Part shown: piece by piece, positions 25,919-35,315 of the stretch
Layout of the letters: each line of letters opens with the position of its first letter
Numbering within the stretch: the first letter of the stretch is position 1
Assembly (NCBI RefSeq): GCF_900182645.1
Contig: NZ_FXTA01000001.1
Coordinates: 992,001 to 1,056,000, forward strand
DNA: 64,000 bases
Direction: 5' to 3'
Source of the DNA: Flavobacterium resistens
Lineage (GTDB): Bacteria; Bacteroidota; Bacteroidia; Flavobacteriales; Flavobacteriaceae
The notes under the pieces: generated by a model
Seen by the model: the letters and a program-made list of their open reading frames with translations, nothing else
Told to the model about the DNA's origin: nothing
Database searches by the model: none
Position numbers and translations under genes: made by a program

Positions 25919-28714
25919 CTATACAGCCAAAATATATTCAACTAAACCGATTTCGTGCTGTAAATCCATTTTTTTACGTAAACGGTATCTTTTAATTTCA
26001 ACACTTCGAACAGAAATATTAAACAATGGCGCTATTTCTTTTGAAGAAAGATTCAAGCGAAGATACGCGCACAAACGAAGGTCATTTGGAGTTAATAAAG
26101 GATGCTGTTGTTTGATGCGTTTTAAGAAATCCTTATCTGCATTATCAAAAGCTTCCTTAAAAACATTCCAGGAATCTTCTTCCGTAATATTTTTATTAAT
26201 CGTACTAATTACCGATTTGATGTTTTTACCTTCACCCGTTTTCTGCAAATCTTCTTTAATAAAAGCCAACAATTCATTTTTACTATTCAAACTCATTGTT
26301 GAAACTGCCAATTCTCTACTTTTTGTATCCACATCCTGAGAAAGCTGTTCATTTCTCAATTTCATCAATTGCTGTTCGTTTTCTAATTCTTTGATTTCAA
26401 GCAAAAGATTATTCTCTTCGATTAATTTTTCTTTTTGTTTCTGATAATAATTTCGGTATGCCTTATTGATAAAATAAGCAATCGCCAGCATCAACAAGAA
26501 ATAAATAAAAACAGCCAGATTAGTTAAATACCAAGGTTTTAAAACTACAAAAGTATAGACTGCTGTATTTTCAAGAATACTATTGGCATATTTCGCGCGA
26601 ACTTTAAACGTATATTTTCCCGGAGAAAGATTTTTGAAATTTACTGTTGCTTTTGTACTCCACTCACTCCATTCATTCTGAAAACCTTCCAATAAATATT
26701 GATATTCTGTATTGATATATTTATTGTATTCCGGAACCGTATAATTCAACGTTATATTATTATCATTTGAATGAAAACTTCCTTCCTCCTGAATAGCAAC
26801 ATCTTTTAAAACTTCGTTTTGTTTGTTAATCGCGATATCAGTGATATGAACGCTATAATTTTTAAAAACTAAATCATCGATATTTAAAGTATAATAGCCA
26901 TCTGTTGTACCAATCAAATAATTGGATTTGGAAATCTGTGTAATATTCTCATAACCAAGCATCGAATTGGTCAAAGATGCCGGAATAGGAATTACATTCT
27001 GCTTCAACTGATTGCTTAGCTTGCTCGCCGAGAAATAATGAATATAGTTTTTTGAAAAAAGCCAGATTTTATTGGAGTTATCGACAATTAATTTACCCGA
27101 TGTATATTCGTCTTTTTCAAAAATCGAACTCAAAACAGCATCTTTTTCAAATTGTTTGGTTTTTGAATTCAGTTTAAAAATCCCGCCTTTAAAAGCATAA
27201 TAAATAGAATTATTAAACTTAGTCAAACTCGCACGCGTCCCATTTTTAGGCGATTTATAAGTATAAAAACCATTTGTTTTCTGTAATGAATTATCAAGTT
27301 TTAATCTAAAAATACCTTTGTATTCATGACTTACATAAATTTCTAAATGGTTTGAAATTTCAAAATAGCGCGAAGAATAATCAAATCCGTGAATTTTATT
27401 CCGAAATACCCATTGATTGTTTATTTTTTCTAAAACCGAAATCCCGTAATAATTCCCCTGAAACAAAAGATTTTTATTGTTTGGAGCCGGTTCAAATTTC
27501 CATGTTCCGGAAGCAGCGAAAATATTTCTAGCCGTATCATTTACCACAACAAATGTTCCCGAATCATGGCCGCAGAAAAGCGTATCCTCATAAACAAAAA
27601 GCGACCAAACCTGCCCTTTTGTTCCGTTTATAAATTTAAAATCGCTGTTGCTTTGAAGCGGTCTGCAAAAAAGGCCCTGATTTGTTCCAATATACAAAAG
27701 TCCTTTATAAACTGCCGAAGCGTAAACCGTTCCTAAAACACCCGAATCATCAGTAAAACTGTGCACTGGCGACTGCATATTAATACAATTAATTCCGTTA
27801 TCAAGTCCTGCCCACAAATTCTGATCTTTATCTTCAAAAAGCGACAAAGCTGTATTGTTGCTCAATCCTTTGCTCTGCGAAAGATGGTATCTTAATTTTC
27901 CTTTATCAGATAAAATAAAAATTCCATTCGAAACCGTTCCCAAAGCAAAACTTCCATTCTGAAGTCGCTGGCTACTATAAACAAAACTCGATTTTAATTC
28001 CGAATCAACATCAGTCAAAAAAGGTGTCAATGTATTTCCAGTAAGTTTATACATTCCGTCAAGTTGTGTTTGAATTAGCAAACCGTCATCAATGATAAAA
28101 ATATTGGCAATCGTAAATTTTTTAAGAATTGGATTATCTGAAACTAATTTTGCTTTTCCACTTTCAATTTCAAAAAGACCTTCTTTCATGGTTTGAAAAT
28201 AAATGGCATTTTTTGGCGCAAATGATTTAATGACACCATTTTTTGGTGCAATAATTTTGAATTGTCCCGTTTTGGTATCGTAAATATAAATGCGGTTAAG
28301 CGACTGAAACAAAATCCATTGATCGTATTTTAAGATGTTCCAAAATTGTTCATCATCCAGGATTTTGTTTTTGATTGCGTCACTTAAGGACTTGTATTTC
28401 AGTTTTCCATCGGCATTTCTTGTCCAATAACCAAAATTCATATAAGTTCCCGTATAAATCTTATTCCCAATTACTTTTACAGAACGCAAAATCGTTTCGT
28501 TTGGCGCTGGATATAACTGCCAATTCGTTCCGTTATATTCTAAAAGTCCGTCATTATTAGCAAAATACAAGTAATTTTGATCATCCTGCGAAATCATCCA
28601 ACTTTGATTTCCAGCGCCATAAACTGCTGAAGAATATTTAATAATTGGCGGAAATTCCTGCGCTGACAGGAAAAAACTCATCAAAATAAACAAGGCAGAA
28701 AGTTTTGTTTTCAA
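25919..28714 (-). CDS. Membrane-spanning propeller/Y_Y_Y regulator with HTH output
   Basis: Protein of 931 aa. A signal peptide (FFLSAQ, residues 14-19) is followed by two-component-regulator-type propeller repeats (about 25-620, for example DGLLIQTQLDGMYKL and LWAGLDNGINC), a Y_Y_Y domain (about 640-720, with EYQYLLEGFQNEWSEW and FKVRAKYAN), one membrane helix (about 730-750), a Lys/Glu-rich coiled coil and a C-terminal LuxR-like helix-turn-helix (LTPNDLRLCAYLRLNLSSKE, then ISVRSVEIKRYRLRKKM). There is no histidine kinase or receiver domain, so it resembles one-component relatives of the hybrid Sus regulators. Placed directly upstream of susC, it probably senses beta-glucan fragments and activates the locus. 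Confidence 0.9.
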   Translation of the reverse strand: MKTKLSALFILMSFFLSAQEFPPIIKYSSAVYGAGNQSWMISQDDQNYLYFANNDGLLEYNGTNWQLYPAPNETILRSVKVIGNKIYTGTYMNFGYWTRNADGKLKYKSLSDAIKNKILDDEQFWNILKYDQWILFQSLNRIYIYDTKTGQFKIIAPKNGVIKSFAPKNAIYFQTMKEGLFEIESGKAKLVSDNPILKKFTIANIFIIDDGLLIQTQLDGMYKLTGNTLTPFLTDVDSELKSSFVYSSQRLQNGSFALGTVSNGIFILSDKGKLRYHLSQSKGLSNNTALSLFEDKDQNLWAGLDNGINCINMQSPVHSFTDDSGVLGTVYASAVYKGLLYIGTNQGLFCRPLQSNSDFKFINGTKGQVWSLFVYEDTLFCGHDSGTFVVVNDTARNIFAASGTWKFEPAPNNKNLLFQGNYYGISVLEKINNQWVFRNKIHGFDYSSRYFEISNHLEIYVSHEYKGIFRLKLDNSLQKTNGFYTYKSPKNGTRASLTKFNNSIYYAFKGGIFKLNSKTKQFEKDAVLSSIFEKDEYTSGKLIVDNSNKIWLFSKNYIHYFSASKLSNQLKQNVIPIPASLTNSMLGYENITQISKSNYLIGTTDGYYTLNIDDLVFKNYSVHITDIAINKQNEVLKDVAIQEEGSFHSNDNNITLNYTVPEYNKYINTEYQYLLEGFQNEWSEWSTKATVNFKNLSPGKYTFKVRAKYANSILENTAVYTFVVLKPWYLTNLAVFIYFLLMLAIAYFINKAYRNYYQKQKEKLIEENNLLLEIKELENEQQLMKLRNEQLSQDVDTKSRELAVSTMSLNSKNELLAFIKEDLQKTGEGKNIKSVISTINKNITEEDSWNVFKEAFDNADKDFLKRIKQQHPLLTPNDLRLCAYLRLNLSSKEIAPLFNISVRSVEIKRYRLRKKMDLQHEIGLVEYILAV

Positions 28715-28883
28715 ATCTATCGGGGTATTAATTTATTACAAAAACAGTCCTAAAATAGCTTATTTTATGTTGAAACAACAAGTTTTTAGTAAAAAAAGCA
28801 TCAATGCCAGAAACGAAGCTTAACTTATTGAATTAGTTAAAATTTGGAACAATCTCCTTAACTAAACTCAATTCAAAATTGAT

Positions 28884-28891
28884 TACTTTTG
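28884..28891 (+). promoter_or_regulatory. TAnnTTTG promoter box of uvrA
   Basis: TACTTTTG lies 18 nt before the ATG at 28910. No -33 TTG at ideal spacing was found. Confidence 0.45.
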
Positions 28892-28909
28892 TAAAAATTG
28901 ACTTTTTTT

Positions 28910-31705
28910 ATGCAAATTGATCTTTCTACACTCGACCCGAAACAAAATATAATCATTAAAGGAGCACAGGTACATAATTTAAAAAATGTAGATGTTGCCA
29001 TTCCGAGAAATAAACTTGTTGTGATTACAGGGCTTTCAGGATCAGGAAAATCCAGTTTAGCATTTGACACTTTGTACGCCGAAGGACAACGCCGTTATGT
29101 AGAAAGTTTATCGTCATATGCGCGTCAGTTTTTAGGGCGTTTGGATAAACCAAAAGTCGAATACATAAAAGGTATTGCGCCTGCAATTGCAATTGAGCAA
29201 AAAGTAAATACTACAAATGCTCGTTCGACTGTTGGAACGTCAACTGAGATTTACGATTATATTAAACTTTTATATGCCAGAATTGGGCGTACTTTTTCTC
29301 CAATTTCTGGACAAGAAGTCAAAAAAAATACGGTAAGCGATGTCATTTCAGATGTAAAATCATTAGAAATAGACAGCAAATGGCTTTTATTGTCTCCTAT
29401 TCATTTAGAAGAAGGACGACAACTTGAAGACAAACTAAAAGTACTTTTGCAGCAAGGTTTTGCGCGTATTTTGGTCGACAACGAAATGATTCGTCTGGAT
29501 GATTTTACAGCTTCAGAAATGCATTCGTTAGACAATAAAGATATATTGTTAATTATTGACAGGATTGTTGTCAAAGAGGAAGAGGAATTCTACAATCGTC
29601 TGGCTGATGCGGTACAAACTGCTTTTTTTGAAGGAAAAGGAATTTGTTTTCTGCAAGAATTAGGTTCAGAAAAACGTTTTTCATATTCCAATAATTTTGA
29701 ACTTGATGGCATTACATTTTTAGAGCCAAATGTTCATTTATTCAGTTTTAATAATCCGTATGGCGCTTGCCCGGTTTGTGAAGGCTACGGAAATATCATT
29801 GGCATTGATGCCGATTTAGTAGTTCCAAATACTTCCTTATCTGTTTTTGAAAGTGCAATTTATCCTTGGCGTGGCGAAAGCATGAGTTGGTACAAAGATG
29901 AATTTGTAAAACATGCCTATAAATTTGATTTTCCAATTCACAAACCTTATTTCCAGTTGACAGATGATCAAAAAGATTTGATTTGGAAAGGGAATCAGTA
30001 TTTTCAAGGGCTAAACGATTTCTTCAGAGAATTAGAAGAAAAAAATTATAAAATACAAAACCGCGTAATGTTATCGCGTTACCGCGGAAAAACAAAATGC
30101 CACTCTTGTCGCGGAAGACGTCTTCGCGAAGAAGCTTCTTACGTAAAAATAAATGGCAAAACGGTTTCAGAATTAGTTGATTTGCCGATCAGACATTTGG
30201 TTACTTTTTTCAAAAATATTGAATTAAACGTTTATGAAACACAAATCGCAAAACGTTTAATGGTTGAAATCAATAATCGATTATCTTTTTTGACAGAAGT
30301 TGGTCTGGATTATCTAACGTTAAACCGAAATTCGTCAACGTTATCAGGAGGTGAATCACAACGTATTAATCTTGCAACTTCGTTAGGAAGCAGTTTGGTT
30401 GGCTCTATGTATATTTTAGATGAGCCGAGTATTGGTCTGCATCCAAAAGATTCAGAGCGACTCATCAAAGTTTTACTTTCTCTTCGTGATTTAGGAAATA
30501 CAGTAATTGTCGTTGAACATGATGAAGATATCATGAAAGCAGCCGATATGATTATCGACATTGGTCCTGAAGCAGGAACTTTTGGAGGAAAACTGGTGGC
30601 TCAAGGCACTTATCCCGAAATATTAAAATCGGATTCATTGACTTCAAAATATCTGAACGGTGATCTGGAAATTTCTGTTCCGAAAAAAAGACGAAAATTC
30701 AAAAATCATATTGATATTATTGGTGCAAGAGAAAACAATTTAAAAAATATTGATGTTACTTTCCCACTTGATGTTTTAACAGTTGTTACCGGAGTTTCCG
30801 GAAGCGGAAAAAGTACTTTGATCAAAAAGATTTTGTTTCCTGCCATGCAGAAAAAACTGGAAAGCGCTGCCGAAAAAGCAGGTCAGTTTAGTGAAATAAA
30901 AGGTTCTTTTTCTCAAATCAAACATATTGAATATGTAGATCAAAATCCGATAGGAAGAAGTTCGCGATCAAATCCTGTAACATACATCAAAGCCTATGAT
31001 GATATTCGAGATTTGTATGCAAAAGAAAAATTATCAAAAATAAGAGGTTATCAAGCCAAACATTTTTCTTTTAATGTTGATGGAGGCCGTTGCGAAACTT
31101 GTAAAGGAGAGGGCTCTATAAACGTTGAAATGGTTTTCATGGCCGATGTTTCTCTGCCGTGTGAAACATGTGGTGGAAAACGATTCAAAAAAGAGATTTT
31201 AGAAGTTACTTTTGACAATCAGAACATCAATGATATTCTGACAATGACTATTGATGATGCCATTGCTTTTTTTGAAAAAAATAAACAATCTAAAATCACT
31301 CAAAAATTACAACCTTTACAAGATGTTGGTTTGGGATACGTACAATTAGGACAATCTTCTTCTACTCTTTCTGGTGGTGAGGCTCAACGTATTAAGTTAG
31401 CTTCATTTTTAGTAAAAGGAGCCACAAAAGACAAAGCTTTATTTGTATTTGATGAGCCAACAACTGGACTTCATTTTCATGATATCAAAAAATTATTGGC
31501 TTCATTTGATGCTTTAATTGAAAAAGGACATTCTATTATTGTAATTGAACACAATCTGGATTTAATAAAATGTGCCGACTGGATTATTGATCTTGGTCCT
31601 GAAGGTGGCGAAAACGGAGGCCATTTATTAGCCACAGGAACCCCTGAAGATATTGTAAAAGTAAAAAAATCTGTTACTGGAGTTTATTTGAAAGACAAAC
31701 TTTAA
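28910..31705 (+). CDS. uvrA: Excinuclease ABC subunit A
   Basis: Nucleotide-excision-repair damage sensor of 931 aa that loads UvrB on DNA. It has two ABC ATPase halves: Walker A GLSGSGKSS at residues 41-49 with signature LSGGESQRINLA, and a second GVSGSGKST with LSGGEAQRIKLA. The zinc modules appear as CPVCEGYG with CHSCRGRR in the first half and CETCKGEG with CETCGGKR in the second. The frame is open from 28898, but the ATG at 28910 (MQIDLSTLDPK) starts just after a promoter box. Length is normal for the family. It is monocistronic, with a strong terminator. Confidence 0.98.
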   Translation: MQIDLSTLDPKQNIIIKGAQVHNLKNVDVAIPRNKLVVITGLSGSGKSSLAFDTLYAEGQRRYVESLSSYARQFLGRLDKPKVEYIKGIAPAIAIEQKVNTTNARSTVGTSTEIYDYIKLLYARIGRTFSPISGQEVKKNTVSDVISDVKSLEIDSKWLLLSPIHLEEGRQLEDKLKVLLQQGFARILVDNEMIRLDDFTASEMHSLDNKDILLIIDRIVVKEEEEFYNRLADAVQTAFFEGKGICFLQELGSEKRFSYSNNFELDGITFLEPNVHLFSFNNPYGACPVCEGYGNIIGIDADLVVPNTSLSVFESAIYPWRGESMSWYKDEFVKHAYKFDFPIHKPYFQLTDDQKDLIWKGNQYFQGLNDFFRELEEKNYKIQNRVMLSRYRGKTKCHSCRGRRLREEASYVKINGKTVSELVDLPIRHLVTFFKNIELNVYETQIAKRLMVEINNRLSFLTEVGLDYLTLNRNSSTLSGGESQRINLATSLGSSLVGSMYILDEPSIGLHPKDSERLIKVLLSLRDLGNTVIVVEHDEDIMKAADMIIDIGPEAGTFGGKLVAQGTYPEILKSDSLTSKYLNGDLEISVPKKRRKFKNHIDIIGARENNLKNIDVTFPLDVLTVVTGVSGSGKSTLIKKILFPAMQKKLESAAEKAGQFSEIKGSFSQIKHIEYVDQNPIGRSSRSNPVTYIKAYDDIRDLYAKEKLSKIRGYQAKHFSFNVDGGRCETCKGEGSINVEMVFMADVSLPCETCGGKRFKKEILEVTFDNQNINDILTMTIDDAIAFFEKNKQSKITQKLQPLQDVGLGYVQLGQSSSTLSGGEAQRIKLASFLVKGATKDKALFVFDEPTTGLHFHDIKKLLASFDALIEKGHSIIVIEHNLDLIKCADWIIDLGPEGGENGGHLLATGTPEDIVKVKKSVTGVYLKDKL

Positions 31706-31736
31706 TGCTTATGCAGTGAGCATTTCATAATAATAC

Positions 31737-31772
31737 AAAACAGCCATATGATAATCATATGGCTGTTTTTTT
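31737..31772. terminator. Terminator after uvrA
   Basis: ACAGCCATATGAT and its exact inverse (31740-31752 and 31754-31766) are followed by a nine-T run; an A run on the left also allows use from the opposite side. Confidence 0.92.
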
Positions 31773-31816
31773 TTAAGTTACTTCTGCTTATAACTTATGG
31801 CGTAAAGCCTATAGCA

Positions 31817-32122
31817 CTAAGCGACTAAACATCTTTCTTCAAAAGGAACACCATCTTCATCGATGGCAACTAATATTTTTTTCTGCTTTGAAGCTTCTAA
31901 AGTAAGATAAAGCCACGCGAACGACCACAATCCTAAAGTCAAGCAAAAAATAATAAAATTCAAACCATGATTTACTGCTTTTCCGCCTTTTGAAAGCACT
32001 GCAAAAAGCAATTCATCATTTCTCTCTTCTAGTGTAAATCCATTATGAACTTTGTTTGAGATCATATTAGAAAATACTTGTAAGCTTTGTTCTTGACTAA
32101 GTGGATTGCCTTTCATAATCAT
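31817..32122 (-). CDS. Small single-helix membrane protein
   Basis: Protein of 101 aa (99 if the ATG at 32116, MKGNPLSQEQ, is used). The N-terminal 50 residues are charged (VFSNMISNKVHNGFTLEERN), and one membrane helix follows at about 55-75 (GLNFIIFCLTLGLWSFAWLYL). The tail is short and acidic, VAIDEDGVPFEERCLVA. No family is recognised. It is convergent with uvrA. Confidence 0.65.
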   Translation of the reverse strand: MIMKGNPLSQEQSLQVFSNMISNKVHNGFTLEERNDELLFAVLSKGGKAVNHGLNFIIFCLTLGLWSFAWLYLTLEASKQKKILVAIDEDGVPFEERCLVA

Positions 32123-32426
32123 TAATTAATTTTAAAATATTAATTTATACTACTACAACTACTTAATACATTTCAGATTCTGAAAAGTATTTCAACCTCA
32201 ATAAAACACAAATCAGCTAACTTTATTGCTTTATGAACGTATTTTTTTATCATTCTCAACAAAGTATTGCTGAATTCTTAGCTAAAGTTAGTTTTAATAA
32301 AATTAACTGCAAAGTAAAACACTGTTAAAGTTTCAAACTTAACAACTTAGTATCAATACCTTAACCCATTTTTTCAACAGTAAAAACTTAAAATTTCATA
32401 TCAAAACTTGAAGGTGTTATGAAACA
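32123..32426. other. AT-rich intergenic region without a recognisable feature
   Basis: No credible ORF, tRNA-like fold or exact promoter box was seen. The region probably contains the promoter of the small membrane protein gene. Confidence 0.4.
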
Positions 32427-32458
32427 AAAAAATCGGCCAATAAAATTATTGGCCGACA
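32427..32458 (-). terminator. Terminator of the polysaccharide operon
   Basis: TCGGCCAATAA (32433-32443) pairs perfectly with 32446-32456. The seven-A run on the left is the T run of minus-strand transcripts leaving the flippase gene. Confidence 0.85.
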
Positions 32459-32492
32459 ATTATATATAGTTCTTATTTTAACAAAAAAGAAG

Positions 32493-33962
32493 TTAAATTT
32501 TAATTCCTATTTTATTTAAAATAGTATCAATCACCTTGTTAATATCTGGAGAGATTTTAAATTTATAATTCAGATATACATATAAAATCGTAACTAAAAT
32601 AGATTTCAAAGCAATGCTGATTAATTGAAAAAATGGGAATTCCCAAAAGTAAAACACTAAAAACAAAACGAAAGTCAGCAATGCTGAATAGATGGTTTCT
32701 TTTGTAAAAGGATACAAATGCAGTTTTTTAACCACAAAAAGCAATTTTGCCAAACTGTATAACGTGATAGACAATAAAGTCGCAAATGCAGATCCGAAAA
32801 TTCCAAAAATTGGAATAAAAATCATATTTAGAATCACTGTCAAAACCACAAGCATCAAACCTAAATACAGCACCATTCGGTAATATTTGGTATTAAAAAT
32901 AATCGCATTGTTGTTTCCTAAAATCAAATCAAAATATTTTGACAATCCAATCATAAACACAACGGCAATACCACCGCTATATTCTTTTGGAACCAATTCA
33001 TAAAGCTGACGGATATTCACAAAAATACACAGCATTACAAATCCGCCAACCATTTGCAAATTGATCGATGTTTTTTTGTATAACGAATTCAATTCATCAT
33101 GTTTATTCTCATGCATCAGTTTTGCTGTAATTGGATAAACAATTTGGTGCATGGCACGACTTGGAACCGAAATTACCAGAGCAATATAGGTCGCCACGGA
33201 ATAATAAGCAATATTCTCAATTTTCATGTATTGATTCAGCATCAACTTATCACCATCTAAAAGCAAATTAGCGACACTTCCTGACAAGATAATGTAAAAT
33301 GTATATTCCATTACGGCTTTTACATTTTCTGGAATTGAAATCTGGAAATTTGGTCTTTTAATGTAAAACGCATAAAACATTGTTATCATAAAAGCCAGAA
33401 AATAGATTGCAGCAGTAACATACACGAACTGAACCAATGAAATCCATTTAAAATACAATCCGATTAAAGCAATCGTCGAAAGCAGTCTTAAACCGACTTC
33501 TTTTATAAAATTTCCAAAAACAGAATGCATATGAACTCTTGCCCAAGCATAAAAAATCTCAAAATAAGCCATACAAATTCCAATAAACGGAATCAGGTAC
33601 ATAAACTCTTTTACAACAGGATTTTCTTTTGAAACAAAAGCCGTAATATCATCAAAAAAGAAGATTCCGATAATTCCTAATGGAATACACATCAAAACTG
33701 GAAAAAGAGCCGTAAACGACAAAAATTGTTCCCTTTCTTCTTCGGTTTTATACTGTGAGTAAAATTTGACCAAAGTATTTTGCATCCCGATAGCAAACAA
33801 AGGCATAATAACATTCGCTGCCGAAGTAATGTAATTTGTTAAGGCATAATAAGTTGCACCCAAAAAAACAGGATACAAATAAAGCGTATTAATGGCTCCA
33901 ATTGCGAAACCTATATAAGTTATAATTGTATTTTTAAAAGACTGATTTAAGACAATACCCAT
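32493..33962 (-). CDS. Polysaccharide/oligosaccharide flippase, Wzx-like
   Basis: Integral membrane protein of 489 aa with 12-14 hydrophobic helices and few charged loops, in the MATE/MOP polysaccharide exporter family. The opening (VLNQSFKNTIITYIGFAIGA) with an early amphipathic helix is characteristic of O-antigen or capsule flippases. It should move lipid-linked glycans from the cytoplasmic to the periplasmic leaflet. It is the last gene of the operon, 30 nt after the glycosyltransferase gene, which supports a joint role in surface-glycan synthesis. The exact glycan is unknown. Confidence 0.88.
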   Translation of the reverse strand: MGIVLNQSFKNTIITYIGFAIGAINTLYLYPVFLGATYYALTNYITSAANVIMPLFAIGMQNTLVKFYSQYKTEEEREQFLSFTALFPVLMCIPLGIIGIFFFDDITAFVSKENPVVKEFMYLIPFIGICMAYFEIFYAWARVHMHSVFGNFIKEVGLRLLSTIALIGLYFKWISLVQFVYVTAAIYFLAFMITMFYAFYIKRPNFQISIPENVKAVMEYTFYIILSGSVANLLLDGDKLMLNQYMKIENIAYYSVATYIALVISVPSRAMHQIVYPITAKLMHENKHDELNSLYKKTSINLQMVGGFVMLCIFVNIRQLYELVPKEYSGGIAVVFMIGLSKYFDLILGNNNAIIFNTKYYRMVLYLGLMLVVLTVILNMIFIPIFGIFGSAFATLLSITLYSLAKLLFVVKKLHLYPFTKETIYSALLTFVLFLVFYFWEFPFFQLISIALKSILVTILYVYLNYKFKISPDINKVIDTILNKIGIKI

Positions 33963-33992
33963 TTCTTGAGTTTAGATGTAGATTTTTATGAA

Positions 33993-35279
33993 TTATTTTT
34001 TAATCAGCTGTGCTAATTGTTTTGTCAAGTTTTTTCGTGAATATTGTTGTAAACCAACGCCATTAGACTGTAATTTTCCCTCTAAAAATTGATTATAAAA
34101 GTCCAAAATTACACTTTTTAATTTCGCTTTTTCAGAATAATCAAAAAATACTCCAGTATTTGTCTGTGTAACAATATCTGCGAAGTCAGAACCTTCTGGT
34201 CCAATCGCAATTATTGGTCGGTTTGAGACCATATATTCAAATAATTTTCCAGGAATAATACTTTTTGTATCATCTGAATTAATTTCTATTAAAAGCAAAA
34301 CCTGAGATTTCCTTTGGTGTTCAACCGCTTCTTTATGAGAAACGTAACCAACTAAATTTAAATAATCATTTAATTGATTTTCATTTAAAGCATCTAAGAC
34401 TTCCTGACTTACAGCTCCTATAAGTTTAATTTCTAAATGAGTTTTAAACTCTGGAACTTCTTTCAACAATTCAACTAAAACTTCCCACAAAAAAGGCGGA
34501 TTTCTATCAGATAAAAAAGAACCAATATGCGCTAAAGTAAATTTACTGTCTAAAGTTTGTTTATCAACTGTTTCAACATCATAACCATTTGTAATTACCG
34601 TGATTGGTTTATTGGTAATTGCCTCAAATTCGGTCTTTGTAGTTTTGCTTGTTACAATAATTTCATCTGCTGAATTAAGAACTTTATGCTCTAAATTTTT
34701 ATGCTTTTTTTCAGCATGAGATGATAAACGAAGCGCTTTATGATAACCAATTGTTGTCCAAGGGTCACGAAAATCGGCGAACCATTTTACGTTTAATTTT
34801 TGTTGTAACTCTAAACCAATCAAGTGCAAACTATGTGGCGGCCCAGAAGTTACAATAGTATCGATATTATTCTCTTTAATGTATTTTTCAAGATAAGAAA
34901 CAGAAGGTTTCACCCAAAAAACTCGCGCATCTGGAATAAAAAGATTACCACGAATCCAAAGAAAAGTTTTATCTAAAAATGTTTGCTTTTTTTTATGTGG
35001 AAAAATTCCAGAACTGATTTTCTTGGTTTTATTTTTTGAAAATATGGAAGCCAATTGATAAGGCTCCCATATTTTATTTTTAAGAATAATTACTTTATCT
35101 GAAATTTCTTTTACCAATCCTTCGTCGACAATTGGATAAGTCGGATTTTCAGGAATATAAACTATTGGCTGAATATCAAATTCAGGCAAATATTTTACAA
35201 ATTTCAACCAACGCTGAACGCCTGGACCTCCTGCTGGCGGGAAGTAATACGTAATTATTAAGAGCTTTTTTTGTTCCAA
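33993..35279 (-). CDS. Glycosyltransferase (GT4-like)
   Basis: GT-B-fold glycosyltransferase of 428 aa without membrane segments. The N-terminal domain starts ITYYFPPAGGPGVQRWLKFVKYLPE, the acceptor-side loop of GT4 enzymes, with WFADFRDPWTTIGYHKALRL further on. The C-terminal donor domain has NGYD, FTLAHIGSFLSDRNP, then VGYVSHKEAVEHQ and IIPGKLFEYMVSNRPI, the usual Glu-containing sugar-nucleotide site. It is placed between the YfhO-like and flippase genes with gaps of 36 and 30 nt. The sugar transferred is unknown. Confidence 0.9.
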   Translation of the reverse strand: MEQKKLLIITYYFPPAGGPGVQRWLKFVKYLPEFDIQPIVYIPENPTYPIVDEGLVKEISDKVIILKNKIWEPYQLASIFSKNKTKKISSGIFPHKKKQTFLDKTFLWIRGNLFIPDARVFWVKPSVSYLEKYIKENNIDTIVTSGPPHSLHLIGLELQQKLNVKWFADFRDPWTTIGYHKALRLSSHAEKKHKNLEHKVLNSADEIIVTSKTTKTEFEAITNKPITVITNGYDVETVDKQTLDSKFTLAHIGSFLSDRNPPFLWEVLVELLKEVPEFKTHLEIKLIGAVSQEVLDALNENQLNDYLNLVGYVSHKEAVEHQRKSQVLLLIEINSDDTKSIIPGKLFEYMVSNRPIIAIGPEGSDFADIVTQTNTGVFFDYSEKAKLKSVILDFYNQFLEGKLQSNGVGLQQYSRKNLTKQLAQLIKK

Positions 35280-35315
35280 GAAAAATGGATTTAATATTTA
35301 AAAGTTGTACCGAAA

